Below, piece by piece: positions 31,320 to 38,650 of a stretch of DNA of 38,650 nucleotides (positions are counted from its first letter, which is position 1; each line of letters starts with the position of its first letter). The DNA comes from JBMORL01 sp049322335. Lineage in GTDB: Bacteria > Bacteroidota > Bacteroidia > Flavobacteriales_D > UBA2798. The notes beneath the pieces are model-generated. The model was not told the DNA's origin, ran no database searches, and saw nothing but the letters and a program-made list of their open reading frames with translations. The stretch is from contig JBMORL010000002.1 of the NCBI GenBank assembly GCA_049322335.1, forward strand, positions 1 to 38,650, read 5' to 3'. A program made the translations under genes and the position numbers.

Positions 31320-32342
31320 GTGAAAATCAGTTTTGCTTCATTTTTCCTGCAGTTCAGGCATCCGTTCGGGCTTTCATCGGGAGTAAGAACCGGAACAGAT
31401 AGTGTTTTTGTGAAACTGGAAGAAGAAGGAAAGACGGGATTCGGAGAAGCGACCCTCCCACCCTATTTACCTGAAAAACCGTCTTCGGTAACTGAGTTCT
31501 TAAAAATAGTTAAAGAAAGCGGAATTTCACATCAACTGACCCTCGAAGAGAATCTGGGCTTACTGCATTCGCTTTCTGAAACTGATTTTGCAGCCCGCTG
31601 CGCTGTGGAATGTGCGTTGGTTCATTTGTATTCGCAACTGGAAAACAAAAGTGTTTTTGAGCTGATGAAACTACCATCCACAGGTTTGCCGGAATGTACC
31701 TTTACCATTGGTGTAAGCACTCCGAAGGAAATGGAAGAAAAAATAAAAGAAGGAAATGATTTTAGTGTACTGAAACTAAAACTGGATGGGAAAAACGATA
31801 AACAAATTGTGACATCGGCCCGCACGTATACCCGTAAACCGTTATGTGTGGATGCAAACCAGGGCTGGCATTCGCTTGACTATGCTGTGGAAATGAGTCA
31901 TTGGCTAAAGGAACAAAATGTTTTATTGATAGAGCAACCTTTCTCTAAAACTGATTACGATTTGCATTCCCGGTTTACGACTCTAAGTTCGTTGCCTGTT
32001 ATAGCAGATGAATCTATACAAGATTTGTCGGGCCTGGAAAAATACGGAGACGCATTTTCGGGTATTAATATCAAATTACTGAAGTGCGGGGGACTGTCTT
32101 TTGCCCGGCAAATGGGCGAATGGGCAACGAAAAACAGAAAAGCAGTGCTTATTGGTTGTATGTCCGAATCTTCCTGCGGAGTTTTTCACGCTTCTCATTT
32201 GCAGGGATATGCTCAATGGCTTGACCTTGACGGGCCTTATCTGATCAAAAACGATCCCTTTTCAGGGTTTACGATTACCGGAGGAAAATGCGAAAGATCA
32301 GTTTTGAAGGAAAAAAATATACTGAACTTTACTGAAGTTTAG
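31320..32342 (+). CDS. Enolase-superfamily dipeptide epimerase (L-Ala-D/L-Glu type)
   Basis: A 340-residue cytoplasmic enzyme of the muconate lactonizing/mandelate racemase fold. Catalytic lysines K154 (in 'LKLKLDG') and K252 (in 'NIKLLKCGG') and Mg2+ ligands D178 ('CVDANQGW'), E205 ('LIEQPF') and D230 ('IADESI') are all present, the arrangement of L-Ala-D/L-Glu epimerases used in murein peptide recycling. Starts with GTG at 31320, the only start near the expected N-terminus ('VKISFASFFLQFRHPF'). Specificity for Ala-Glu is by family; other dipeptides are possible. Same strand as the CoA-binding gene, 14 bp upstream. Confidence 0.87.
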   Translation: MKISFASFFLQFRHPFGLSSGVRTGTDSVFVKLEEEGKTGFGEATLPPYLPEKPSSVTEFLKIVKESGISHQLTLEENLGLLHSLSETDFAARCAVECALVHLYSQLENKSVFELMKLPSTGLPECTFTIGVSTPKEMEEKIKEGNDFSVLKLKLDGKNDKQIVTSARTYTRKPLCVDANQGWHSLDYAVEMSHWLKEQNVLLIEQPFSKTDYDLHSRFTTLSSLPVIADESIQDLSGLEKYGDAFSGINIKLLKCGGLSFARQMGEWATKNRKAVLIGCMSESSCGVFHASHLQGYAQWLDLDGPYLIKNDPFSGFTITGGKCERSVLKEKNILNFTEV

Positions 32343-32356
32343 CTGTTATACTAAAT

Positions 32357-32716
32357 ATGGAAACAACATTAGTGATAGGCGCCAGCGAAAAAACCGACAG
32401 GTATTCGAATAAAGCCGTTCGCCTTTTGCAATACAAAAACAAACCGGTAGTGGCGCTCGGTAAAAGAGCCGGCAAAATAAACGAAACTGAAATTCTTGCC
32501 GGTTTTCCCCTGTTGAAAAATATTCATACTGTATCGTTGTATCTCAATCCCGCCAACCAAAGGGAATATTACGACTATATTCTCAGCTTAAATCCGAAAC
32601 GCGTTATATTTAACCCGGGAACGGAGAATCCTGAGTTGTATGAAAAACTGGCCGGAAAAAAAATAGAGTTTGAAGAAGCCTGTACGCTGGTATTACTGAA
32701 CACAGGGATGTTCTGA
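32357..32716 (+). CDS. CoA-binding-domain protein (CoA_binding_2), 119 aa
   Basis: A single Rossmann-like domain: 'TLVIGASEKTDRYSNKAVRLL' (glycine loop), 'VVALGKRAGKI' and 'ILSLNPKRVIFNPGTENPEL' match small CoA_binding_2 proteins. The ligand in cells is not established; proteins of this type bind CoA or nucleotides. It ends with TGA directly abutting the stop of the convergent gene. Probably cotranscribed with the epimerase. Confidence 0.85.
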   Translation: METTLVIGASEKTDRYSNKAVRLLQYKNKPVVALGKRAGKINETEILAGFPLLKNIHTVSLYLNPANQREYYDYILSLNPKRVIFNPGTENPELYEKLAGKKIEFEEACTLVLLNTGMF

Positions 32717-33718
32717 TTATTTTACCAGTAATTTACGTGTAATTGTTTTTTCTGTGCCGGTAAACTGAACAAAATAAATTCCGGCCGGGAGAGATGATGT
32801 CTCTACTTTCACAGATGAACCTGTTACAGGAATATTAATTACCTGTTGTCCCATTTCATTCATTATTCGCAGCGTTCCGTTTTCTTTCAGTCCGCTGATA
32901 AAAAAAGATTCATTGGCGGGGTTGGGAAACAATGCCGGTTCACTGATTTCACTTTCATTCACCTTTGCGGGAGCAGCAGTACTTCTGAAACTAAACGCCT
33001 CCAGCATTACTCCCGAATCAAATACCTGGTCGCCCACATCAGCTATTGCAATTTTAAAGTGGTAAGCGGAAGCGGGAACAACAACTGTTTCCACGAGAAT
33101 ATTGGTTGTAAATCCATCGAACATGATGTATTGTCCCGGGATGGTTTCGTTATCAATATAATACTGCGAGTTAACGACATGATTTACATTATTAATCGTA
33201 ACGATAGTATCATTGGGCAATAAAGCAATATTAGTGGGTTGGGCAAATCCGGGGCCTGAAATAAAAATAGCAAACACGTCATTAAAACCGGAAAAAACAT
33301 ATTCAATATATTCTTCCGATCCAAAGGCAAAATTAAAATAAAGCGTATCCCCGGAAGGCACAGCATCAAATTCAAGTACACAGGCATCAAATGTTCCGTA
33401 GGGAGATACCATCATATCCAGGTCTGAATCACCGGCTGCATTGTTAATATAGGAAGTACTGCCATCCGTATTTGCATTTCCCATGGCACCGGCATCGCCT
33501 GTTGACAACAAAATTCCGTTATAAATAGGAATTTCACTGGTGCCGGAAAACTGTCCATACGAAACAGAGGGGCAATTGATTACTACATTGGAAATATCCA
33601 CACCCAAACCTTCCAGCAAGCCCGACATTTGAAGAGAATCGAGGCCGGTGGTAATGGTTAACTGTGCATTTGCCTGAAGTGCTACAGCAAGCGGGAATAC
33701 AAGTAAAAATTTTTTCAT
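32717..33718 (-). CDS. Choice-of-anchor L domain protein with T9SS C-terminal domain
   Basis: A 333-residue secreted protein. Signal peptide about 1-18 ('FPLAVALQANAQ'). The choice-of-anchor L domain (about 25-245) shows its hallmarks: 'NGILLSTGDAGAMGNANTDG', 'DACVLEFDAVPSGDTLYFNF', 'FGSEEYIEYVFSGFNDVFAI' and a late 'HFKIAIADVGDQVFDSGVML'. The tail ('PALFPNPANESFFISGLKEN' ... 'GIYFVQFTGTEKTITRKLLVK') is a T9SS type A sorting domain. Expected on the cell surface or released; the domain occurs in large adhesin-like proteins, and this is a minimal version. Confidence 0.9.
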   Translation of the reverse strand: MKKFLLVFPLAVALQANAQLTITTGLDSLQMSGLLEGLGVDISNVVINCPSVSYGQFSGTSEIPIYNGILLSTGDAGAMGNANTDGSTSYINNAAGDSDLDMMVSPYGTFDACVLEFDAVPSGDTLYFNFAFGSEEYIEYVFSGFNDVFAIFISGPGFAQPTNIALLPNDTIVTINNVNHVVNSQYYIDNETIPGQYIMFDGFTTNILVETVVVPASAYHFKIAIADVGDQVFDSGVMLEAFSFRSTAAPAKVNESEISEPALFPNPANESFFISGLKENGTLRIMNEMGQQVINIPVTGSSVKVETSSLPAGIYFVQFTGTEKTITRKLLVK

Positions 33719-33760
33719 AGCCGGTTTTTTATTTAGACGCAGGTTATTTATTTCGGTTGC

Positions 33761-35782
33761 TTAAAAACGAATGCCTATTACGCACACATCATCGGTTTGT
33801 TCGTTATTGCCTTTCCAGTTATTGAATGCAGATGATAGTTGCTGATGCAATGCTGAAGGTGATTGATGAGTGTGGTCTCCTATTACTTTCTTTACTCCCG
33901 AATATTTCAGTTTTTTCAGTTTTTCTCCACCAAACTGGTCGGCAAATCCATCGGTAAACATAAACAGGTACTCTCCTTTTTTAATTTCAATGTGATGCGT
34001 GGTAAAAGGTTTCGGATTTTCTGTCCTGCCAATCGATTGTTTATCGCCCGCAATTTCCCTGATGATCCCGTTTTCGGTATACCAAAGCGGATTGTGGGCA
34101 CCGGAGAAAGAAAGTTGAAGGTTCAGGTCTGAATGTTGGTTATTGGCTTCTGTACCTGCCATCAACTCCTGTCCTGATCGTAGCATCAGGATTAAACTTT
34201 CAACCTTTAACACACACAGGGCAATATCCATCCCATCCTTTACCTCTGTTCCGCTTTTTTCGAAGGTTTCGATTACGAGTTCGCGTGTTTTGGTAAGTAT
34301 TTCTCCCGGGTCGGTTAATCCGAATTCCTTTACACAACGCGTAAGCGCATTCGAACAAACAACACTCACCAGCGCACCCGGAACACCGTGGCCGGTACAA
34401 TCGGCAGCGGCATAAAACACATGCGTGGGTGTGGTTTCGAAAAAATAAAAATCACCGGCTACAATGTCTTTGGGCAGATAGAGTAAAAAACTTTCCGGAA
34501 AATACTTTTTGATATCTTCTTCACGTGCAAGTATGGCACTTTGTATTCTTTTTGCGTAATTTATACTATCGGTAATCTCTTTATTTTTCTCCTCGATTAT
34601 TTTTTTCTGCCGGTTGGTAATTCTAAACCGGGTAAATAATACAAAAGCAAAAACCAATACCAGTAATAACCCAAAAAGGGTGGCATACAGAATAAGGTCC
34701 TGTTTTTTCCGGTCGGCTTCGGCCTCGATGTCTTTTTTCTGTTGTTCTTTTTCTATCTGCAACTTTTCCATTTCAAACTTGTAGGCCATTTCCTGCTGGT
34801 CGATCTGTTTCCTGGCTTCAGCATTTTCGAGGGTTTCTTTGGCAGCTACAAATTTTTTATAATATTCAAGCGCCATCAGCCCGTCACCCGTTAGTTTATA
34901 CAGGTCACTTAGATTGGAAGATATCTCTTTTATTCCTTCCAGGTCAGAAATCTCTTCAGAAATGGCCAGCGCATTCTCAAGATAGGATTTTGCCTCCGCG
35001 TAATTTTTCATTTCCAGGTAAAGAGAACCAATATTGCCCAGCGAGGTAGTAATTCCTATTTTGTCATTTATTTCCTGCCTTAGCGCCAGAGATTGTTTGT
35101 AAAAGTCGAGCGCTTTTTCAAAATCACTTTCATAGTGATATACAATTCCGATATTGTTAAGCACATTGGCCAGCCCGTCTTTTTTTCCGAATTTCCTGCA
35201 CAAATCTGCCGATTCATTATAACATTCCAGCGCTTTATCATAATCTCCTTTTTTACGGTGCACCAGCCCGATATTGTTCAGGTGTCCCGACATAGCTTCA
35301 AAATCTCCTTCCGTTTCACTGATAGCATACGCTTCTTCATAATATTGAAGGGCTTTGTCCATATCGCCTTCATACCAATAAATAATTCCTAACTGGTCGA
35401 GGATATCTGCTTCTTTCAGGCGATCTTCCCCTTTTTTTGCCAGTGACAGTGCATCCAGAAATGATTTCTGTGATTTGGCATATTCACCCTGCTGAAGATA
35501 GATATCTCCTTCTGCGCGCAACACTTCCAGCCGGTGTGTATCATCCAGCCTGTTTGAAATTGCAATGGCCCGCTGGCAATAATCGTGAGCAATACTGTAA
35601 TTCCCCAGATTTTTATAATGAAAAGCCAGTGAAAGCAAGCGGTTAAACGAAAGGGTGTCGTGGCGTGAATGTTCAAGGTCGTTTTTCAATGAATCGGCAT
35701 AGGCATCTTTAGAAATACAGTAAACTTTAGTGTTGCAAAAAAACAACAGAGAAAGAAAAATTATTTTCCGTATGCTGAACAT
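33761..35782 (-). CDS. TPR-containing membrane SpoIIE-type protein phosphatase
   Basis: A 673-residue signalling protein. Signal peptide or leader helix about 1-22, then about seven TPR units (about 45-310, 'NNIGLVHRKKGDYDKALECY' and similar), a coiled-coil (about 310-355), a membrane helix about 361-385, a second short coiled-coil with 'DSINYAKRIQSAIL', and a cytoplasmic PP2C/SpoIIE domain to the end. Metal-binding aspartates appear in 'DIVAGDFYFF', 'AAADCTGHGVPGAL' and 'MFTDGFADQFGG'. Topology places the TPRs outside the cytoplasm as a sensor. Such phosphatases act on anti-sigma antagonists; no partner is nearby. Confidence 0.88.
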   Translation of the reverse strand: MFSIRKIIFLSLLFFCNTKVYCISKDAYADSLKNDLEHSRHDTLSFNRLLSLAFHYKNLGNYSIAHDYCQRAIAISNRLDDTHRLEVLRAEGDIYLQQGEYAKSQKSFLDALSLAKKGEDRLKEADILDQLGIIYWYEGDMDKALQYYEEAYAISETEGDFEAMSGHLNNIGLVHRKKGDYDKALECYNESADLCRKFGKKDGLANVLNNIGIVYHYESDFEKALDFYKQSLALRQEINDKIGITTSLGNIGSLYLEMKNYAEAKSYLENALAISEEISDLEGIKEISSNLSDLYKLTGDGLMALEYYKKFVAAKETLENAEARKQIDQQEMAYKFEMEKLQIEKEQQKKDIEAEADRKKQDLILYATLFGLLLVLVFAFVLFTRFRITNRQKKIIEEKNKEITDSINYAKRIQSAILAREEDIKKYFPESFLLYLPKDIVAGDFYFFETTPTHVFYAAADCTGHGVPGALVSVVCSNALTRCVKEFGLTDPGEILTKTRELVIETFEKSGTEVKDGMDIALCVLKVESLILMLRSGQELMAGTEANNQHSDLNLQLSFSGAHNPLWYTENGIIREIAGDKQSIGRTENPKPFTTHHIEIKKGEYLFMFTDGFADQFGGEKLKKLKYSGVKKVIGDHTHQSPSALHQQLSSAFNNWKGNNEQTDDVCVIGIRF

Positions 35783-35786
35783 ACGT

Positions 35787-35794
35787 CAAATCTA
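35787..35794 (-). promoter_or_regulatory. TAGATTTG -7 box for the SpoIIE phosphatase
   Basis: CAAATCTA on the plus strand is a perfect TAnnTTTG on the minus strand, 4 bp before the ATG at 35782. Transcription would start at about the ATG, a leaderless mRNA if this box is used. No clear -33. Confidence 0.45.
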
Positions 35795-35817
35795 AAAAAA
35801 TAAGTGTTATCAGGTGA

Positions 35818-35845
35818 TTGCCCTTATGAGTTTAAGGTATATTTG
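35818..35845 (+). promoter_or_regulatory. Promoter of the YrdC-type gene
   Basis: TTG at 35818-35820, a 17-bp spacer and TATATTTG at 35838-35845 match both consensus boxes. Predicted transcription start about 35851 coincides with the ATG at 35850, so the mRNA would be leaderless; this excludes upstream in-frame starts such as 35814. Confidence 0.65.
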
Positions 35846-35849
35846 TGGC

Positions 35850-36425
35850 ATGGAAGCGCTTTTTAATGACGAAGTAAACGCAGCGGTAACTATCCTTAAA
35901 TCGGGAGGCGCTATTTTATATCCAACGGATACCATCTGGGGGCTTGGTGCAGATGCCACCAATGAAAAAGCCGTTCAGAAAGTATTTGAAATAAAAGGGC
36001 GGCCGGCTGAGAAAAGTATGATATTGTTGCTGGATGATGGTGCCAAACTGAACCGGTATGTAAAACAGGTGCCTGATGTGGCCTGGGATATTATGGATGC
36101 AGCGACAGATCCGATAACGATAATTTATCCCGGAGCTATAAATCTGCCTCCTTCTGTTATTGCTGCTGATGGCTCAATAGCTTTCCGCGTCACTTCCGAC
36201 CCTTTTTGCCGATTGCTGATCCGCAAACTGAACAAACCATTGGTTTCTACTTCAGCCAATATTTCTGGAAAACCTTCGCCTTCCTGTTATAACGAAATAG
36301 ATCCTGCCGTTATCAAAGCAACCGATTATGTCGTAAATTTGAGGCACAACGAAAATGGCTGCAATAAACCCTCTTCCATCATTCAACTGGGCATAAATGG
36401 CGAAGTACGAATTATCCGTAAATGA
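35850..36425 (+). CDS. L-threonylcarbamoyladenylate synthase (YrdC/Sua5 family)
   Basis: Makes threonylcarbamoyl-AMP from threonine, bicarbonate and ATP, the first step of t6A tRNA modification at A37. A 191-residue single-domain protein from the ATG at 35850 ('MEALFNDEVNAAV'), the YrdC size. 'GAILYPTDTIWGLGADA', 'KGRPAEKSMILLL', 'SIAFRVTSDPFCRLLI', 'PLVSTSANISGKPSP' match the nucleotide and threonine site motifs. Its end overlaps the next gene by 29 bp, giving coupled expression with another tRNA-maturation enzyme. Confidence 0.92.
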   Translation: MEALFNDEVNAAVTILKSGGAILYPTDTIWGLGADATNEKAVQKVFEIKGRPAEKSMILLLDDGAKLNRYVKQVPDVAWDIMDAATDPITIIYPGAINLPPSVIAADGSIAFRVTSDPFCRLLIRKLNKPLVSTSANISGKPSPSCYNEIDPAVIKATDYVVNLRHNENGCNKPSSIIQLGINGEVRIIRK

Positions 36426-37839
36426 ATCCGGCATCCGGCAGGCCCTGCAGCATCCTGCCCTTAAAATAATTGCCGGTATCGCCCAGAAAAATAACCATCC
36501 GGCTTATGCTATCGGGGGATTTGTACGCGACCTGTTGCTGAATCGTCCCTGCAAAGATATTGACATTGTTACTGTGGGAAGCGGAATTTTACTGGCAGAA
36601 AAAATAGCAGATGAATTGAAAGTAAAAGTAAACGTATTTAAAAATTTTGGCACCGCCATGCTGAAGTATGGCGATTACGACCTGGAGTTTGTTGGGGCAC
36701 GCAAGGAATCGTATGACCGTAATTCAAGAAAACCGGTAGTGGAAGAAGGAACGCTGAAAGATGACCAGGACAGGCGCGACTTTACCATCAATGCGCTGGC
36801 CGTTAGTTTAAATGCAACCGATTTCGGACAGCTGGTAGATCCGTTTAACGGAATAGACGATCTCAAAAAGGGAATCATCAGAACTCCGCTCGATCCCGAC
36901 ATTACTTATTCGGACGATCCGCTTCGCATGATGAGGGCTATACGATTTGCCACACAACTTGGATTTACTATTGAGAAAAGTTCACTGGAGGCTATTTCAA
37001 AAAATAAAGAGAGGATAACTATTATTTCGAAAGAACGCATTACTGAAGAACTGAATAAAATCATTTTATCTCCCGTTCCTTCTGTTGGGTTTAACCTTTT
37101 GTTTGATACCGGCCTGCTGGAATTGATCTTTCCTGAGATGTATGCGCTTCACGGAGTAGAAGAAAAAAACGGCCAGCGGCATAAAGATAATTTTTATCAT
37201 ACCATACAGGTACTCGACCAATTGTGTGAGAAAAGTGATGACCTTTGGTTGCGCTGGGCCGCTGTTTTGCACGATATCGCCAAACCACCGACAAAGCGGT
37301 ATTCATCTGAACACGGATGGACTTTTCATGGCCATGAAGATATGGGCTCCCGAATGGTACCCGGAATTTTTAAAAAGCTTAAGCTTCCGCTCGATCATAA
37401 AATGAAGTTCGTACAGAAAATGGTTTTGCTGCATCTTCGTCCTATTGCATTAACCAATGGAAATATTACCGATTCGGCCGTGAGGAGGTTGATTTTTGAA
37501 GCCGGTGACGACCTGGAAAGCCTGATGTTGCTTTGCGAATCGGATATTACTACCAAAAACATGGCAAAACTTGAAAGGTTTTTGCAGAATTTTGCCCATG
37601 TGCGAAAGATTGTAAAAGAAGTGGAAGAACGCGACCGCATAAGAAACTGGCAACCACCGGTGACCGGGGAAATGATCATGGAGGAATTTGGACTGGGGCA
37701 ATGCCGCGAGGTAGGAATTATTAAAAATGCCATACGCGAAGCCATCCTGGAAGGAGAAATAAAAAACGATTATGATGAGGCTTTTCAATTTATGATTAAT
37801 TTAGGGGTGAAAATGGGATTGAAAAGGATAAAAGAATAA
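36397..37839 (+). CDS. cca: CCA tRNA nucleotidyltransferase / poly(A) polymerase family protein with HD domain
   Basis: A 480-residue class II nucleotidyltransferase: 'YAIGGFVRDLLLNRPCKDIDIVTVG' (GG and D-x-D metal site), 'RRDFTINALAVSLN', 'RMMRAIRFATQLGF', then an HD phosphohydrolase domain about 270-380 ('LHDIAKPPTKRYSSEHGWTFHGHEDMG'). This architecture is widespread in Bacteroidota and acts as the CCA-adding enzyme, needed since tRNA-Lys in this window lacks an encoded CCA. The ATG at 36397 lies 29 bp inside the YrdC-type gene; no ATG closer to the YrdC stop fits the N-terminus. The two tRNA enzymes form an operon. Confidence 0.92.
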   Translation: MAKYELSVNESGIRQALQHPALKIIAGIAQKNNHPAYAIGGFVRDLLLNRPCKDIDIVTVGSGILLAEKIADELKVKVNVFKNFGTAMLKYGDYDLEFVGARKESYDRNSRKPVVEEGTLKDDQDRRDFTINALAVSLNATDFGQLVDPFNGIDDLKKGIIRTPLDPDITYSDDPLRMMRAIRFATQLGFTIEKSSLEAISKNKERITIISKERITEELNKIILSPVPSVGFNLLFDTGLLELIFPEMYALHGVEEKNGQRHKDNFYHTIQVLDQLCEKSDDLWLRWAAVLHDIAKPPTKRYSSEHGWTFHGHEDMGSRMVPGIFKKLKLPLDHKMKFVQKMVLLHLRPIALTNGNITDSAVRRLIFEAGDDLESLMLLCESDITTKNMAKLERFLQNFAHVRKIVKEVEERDRIRNWQPPVTGEMIMEEFGLGQCREVGIIKNAIREAILEGEIKNDYDEAFQFMINLGVKMGLKRIKE

Positions 37840-37843
37840 ACGG

Positions 37844-38407
37844 ATGAAGAATGTTTTCAAATACAGGGTAGTTATCGACACTACCGATGATGTTTTCAGG
37901 GATATTGAAATTGAAGCGGACAATACGTTTGAAGAATTGTATGATATGATCCTGAAAGCATTTGATTTCAAAGGACGGGTGATGTCGTCATTTTATATGA
38001 GCAACGATCAGTGGGACAAAGGACATGAAATCACTCTGTCAGACATGAGCGAATCAGGTGATGGAAAAAACATGATGAAGAATTGTATCCTGAACGACTA
38101 TATGGAAGACGAGAAACAAAAAATGATTCTTGTTTACGATTTTATGCGAATGTGGATTTTTTACGTGGAATTAATAGAAGAGTTTACTGCGCATGCCGGG
38201 ATAAGTTATCCCAAAATATCCATGAAATTCGGTGAAACTCCTGACGAAGAATCAAAAGAAATGAGTGATCTTATTTTTGAAGGAACGGAAGGGGCTTCCA
38301 ATGGCAGTGAACTACATGACGAAAATACAGAGGATGAAGATGAAACCGACCCTACACTGGAAGATGAAATCGGTGATATGTTTAATGATTATGAGGAGGA
38401 GAAGTAG
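37844..38407 (+). CDS. pRiA4b ORF3-like family protein, 187 aa
   Basis: The N-terminal domain ('FKYRVVIDTTDDVFRDIEIE', 'FEELYDMILKAFDFKGRVMSSFY', 'DQWDKGHEIT') matches the plasmid pRiA4b ORF-3 family found scattered in chromosomes. The C-terminal 60 residues are an acidic, disordered tail (D/E-rich). No enzymatic residues are known for this family. It starts 4 bp after the cca stop, so it is probably the last gene of that operon. The family is often linked to mobile elements, but nothing else mobile is visible here. Confidence 0.8.
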   Translation: MKNVFKYRVVIDTTDDVFRDIEIEADNTFEELYDMILKAFDFKGRVMSSFYMSNDQWDKGHEITLSDMSESGDGKNMMKNCILNDYMEDEKQKMILVYDFMRMWIFYVELIEEFTAHAGISYPKISMKFGETPDEESKEMSDLIFEGTEGASNGSELHDENTEDEDETDPTLEDEIGDMFNDYEEEK

Positions 38408-38539
38408 GTCATAGGTCAATAATTTTCGTTAATAGTTAATAGTTATTGAGGGATGGAGTTATTGGTTAGTAGTTATGTGTTTTGTGTGGTTGCAGGAATC
38501 AGCAATTATTAAATTTCAAAATATCAAATTTCAAATCCC
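38408..38539. repeat. AT-rich intergenic low-complexity repeats
   Basis: Drifted short repeats: GGTCATAGGTCA at 38407-38418, GTTAATAGTTAATAGTTATT at about 38429-38446 and AAATTTCAAA at 38511-38520 echoed by CAAATTTCAAAT at 38525-38536. No hairpin terminator. Confidence 0.5.
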
Positions 38540-38650
38540 ATGCCTGTTCTCGCTATCCTGTTTTGTATACTACTGACAGCTGCCGTAGTGTCGGGGATAT
38601 TTCTTTTTCTTCAATACAGAAAAGAAAAAAATAAAAAAGAAGAAATAGAC
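38540..38650 (+). CDS. Membrane-anchored protein, 5' part only
   Basis: An ATG at 38540 opens 37 codons to the window edge: 'MPVLAILFCILLTAAVVSGI' then 'FLFLQYRKEKNKKEEID'. One N-terminal membrane helix is followed by a strongly basic and glutamate-rich stretch, as in small membrane-anchored or coiled-coil proteins. The rest is outside the window, so no family can be given. Confidence 0.55.
   Translation, partial: MPVLAILFCILLTAAVVSGIFLFLQYRKEKNKKEEID

Noticed and set aside
37844..38407. Mobile element suggested by the pRiA4b ORF3-like family name
   Set aside because: No transposase, terminal repeats or integrase accompany it, and it is tightly linked to the cca gene.

Overview
The window reads as a chromosomal segment of a Bacteroidota bacterium, probably a draft or metagenome-assembled genome. 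Support: several secreted proteins end in type IX secretion (T9SS) C-terminal sorting domains of the FPNP type; there is a choice-of-anchor L protein, a GldI-like FKBP lipoprotein and an NhaD antiporter; promoters match the Bacteroidota -7 motif TAnnTTTG; Shine-Dalgarno sequences are scarce; base composition is AT-rich. No phage, transposase, CRISPR array or rRNA is visible. One assembly gap of 100 N (28655-28754) is flanked by an exact 127-bp duplication and is almost certainly a false gap.

Layout. 1-4663: nhaD, a response regulator/histidine kinase pair, two tiny single-helix membrane ORFs missed by length-limited gene calling, and three copies of a direct-repeat operator TTCTAA-N5-TTCTAA. 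Each copy sits 40-41 bp upstream of the end of a -7-like box. I read this as a compact ion-homeostasis regulon and it is the most interesting item here. 4664-12809 (minus): periplasmic folding enzymes (three parvulin-type and two FKBP-type proteins) around guaB, preceded by an NrnA-like DHH phosphoesterase. 12874-18094: two secreted unknowns, ndk, an internally duplicated lipoprotein, a YiiX-like lipoprotein, an AstE/AspA-type zinc hydrolase and a SET-domain protein. 18095-21498: ruvX, aroK, tRNA-Lys(UUU), a membrane protein, upp, and an ECF sigma factor with a small zinc-finger partner. 21732-26988 (minus): four secreted proteins, three of them long repeat proteins with T9SS tails. 27165-28891: an alpha-helical protein broken by the false gap. 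29059-29089: a tRNA 3' fragment. 29330-38407: a YjjG-type nucleotidase, two small unknowns, a dipeptide epimerase, a CoA-binding protein, a choice-of-anchor L T9SS cargo, a TPR-SpoIIE phosphatase, a YrdC/Sua5 protein overlapping a CCA/poly(A) polymerase-type enzyme, and a pRiA4b ORF3-like protein. The right edge cuts a membrane-anchored ORF.

How they fit together. The SurA-like, PpiC and FKBP proteins would serve folding in the periplasm, which outer-membrane proteins and T9SS cargo must cross; the window carries four proteins with T9SS tails. The nhaD/two-component/micropeptide block looks like an independent cation-stress module whose regulator probably binds the three repeated operators. 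The rest is housekeeping (purine and pyrimidine metabolism, tRNA maturation, shikimate pathway, recombination). Several genes have a TAnnTTTG box so close to the start codon that their mRNAs would be leaderless or nearly so, and this was used to choose some starts.
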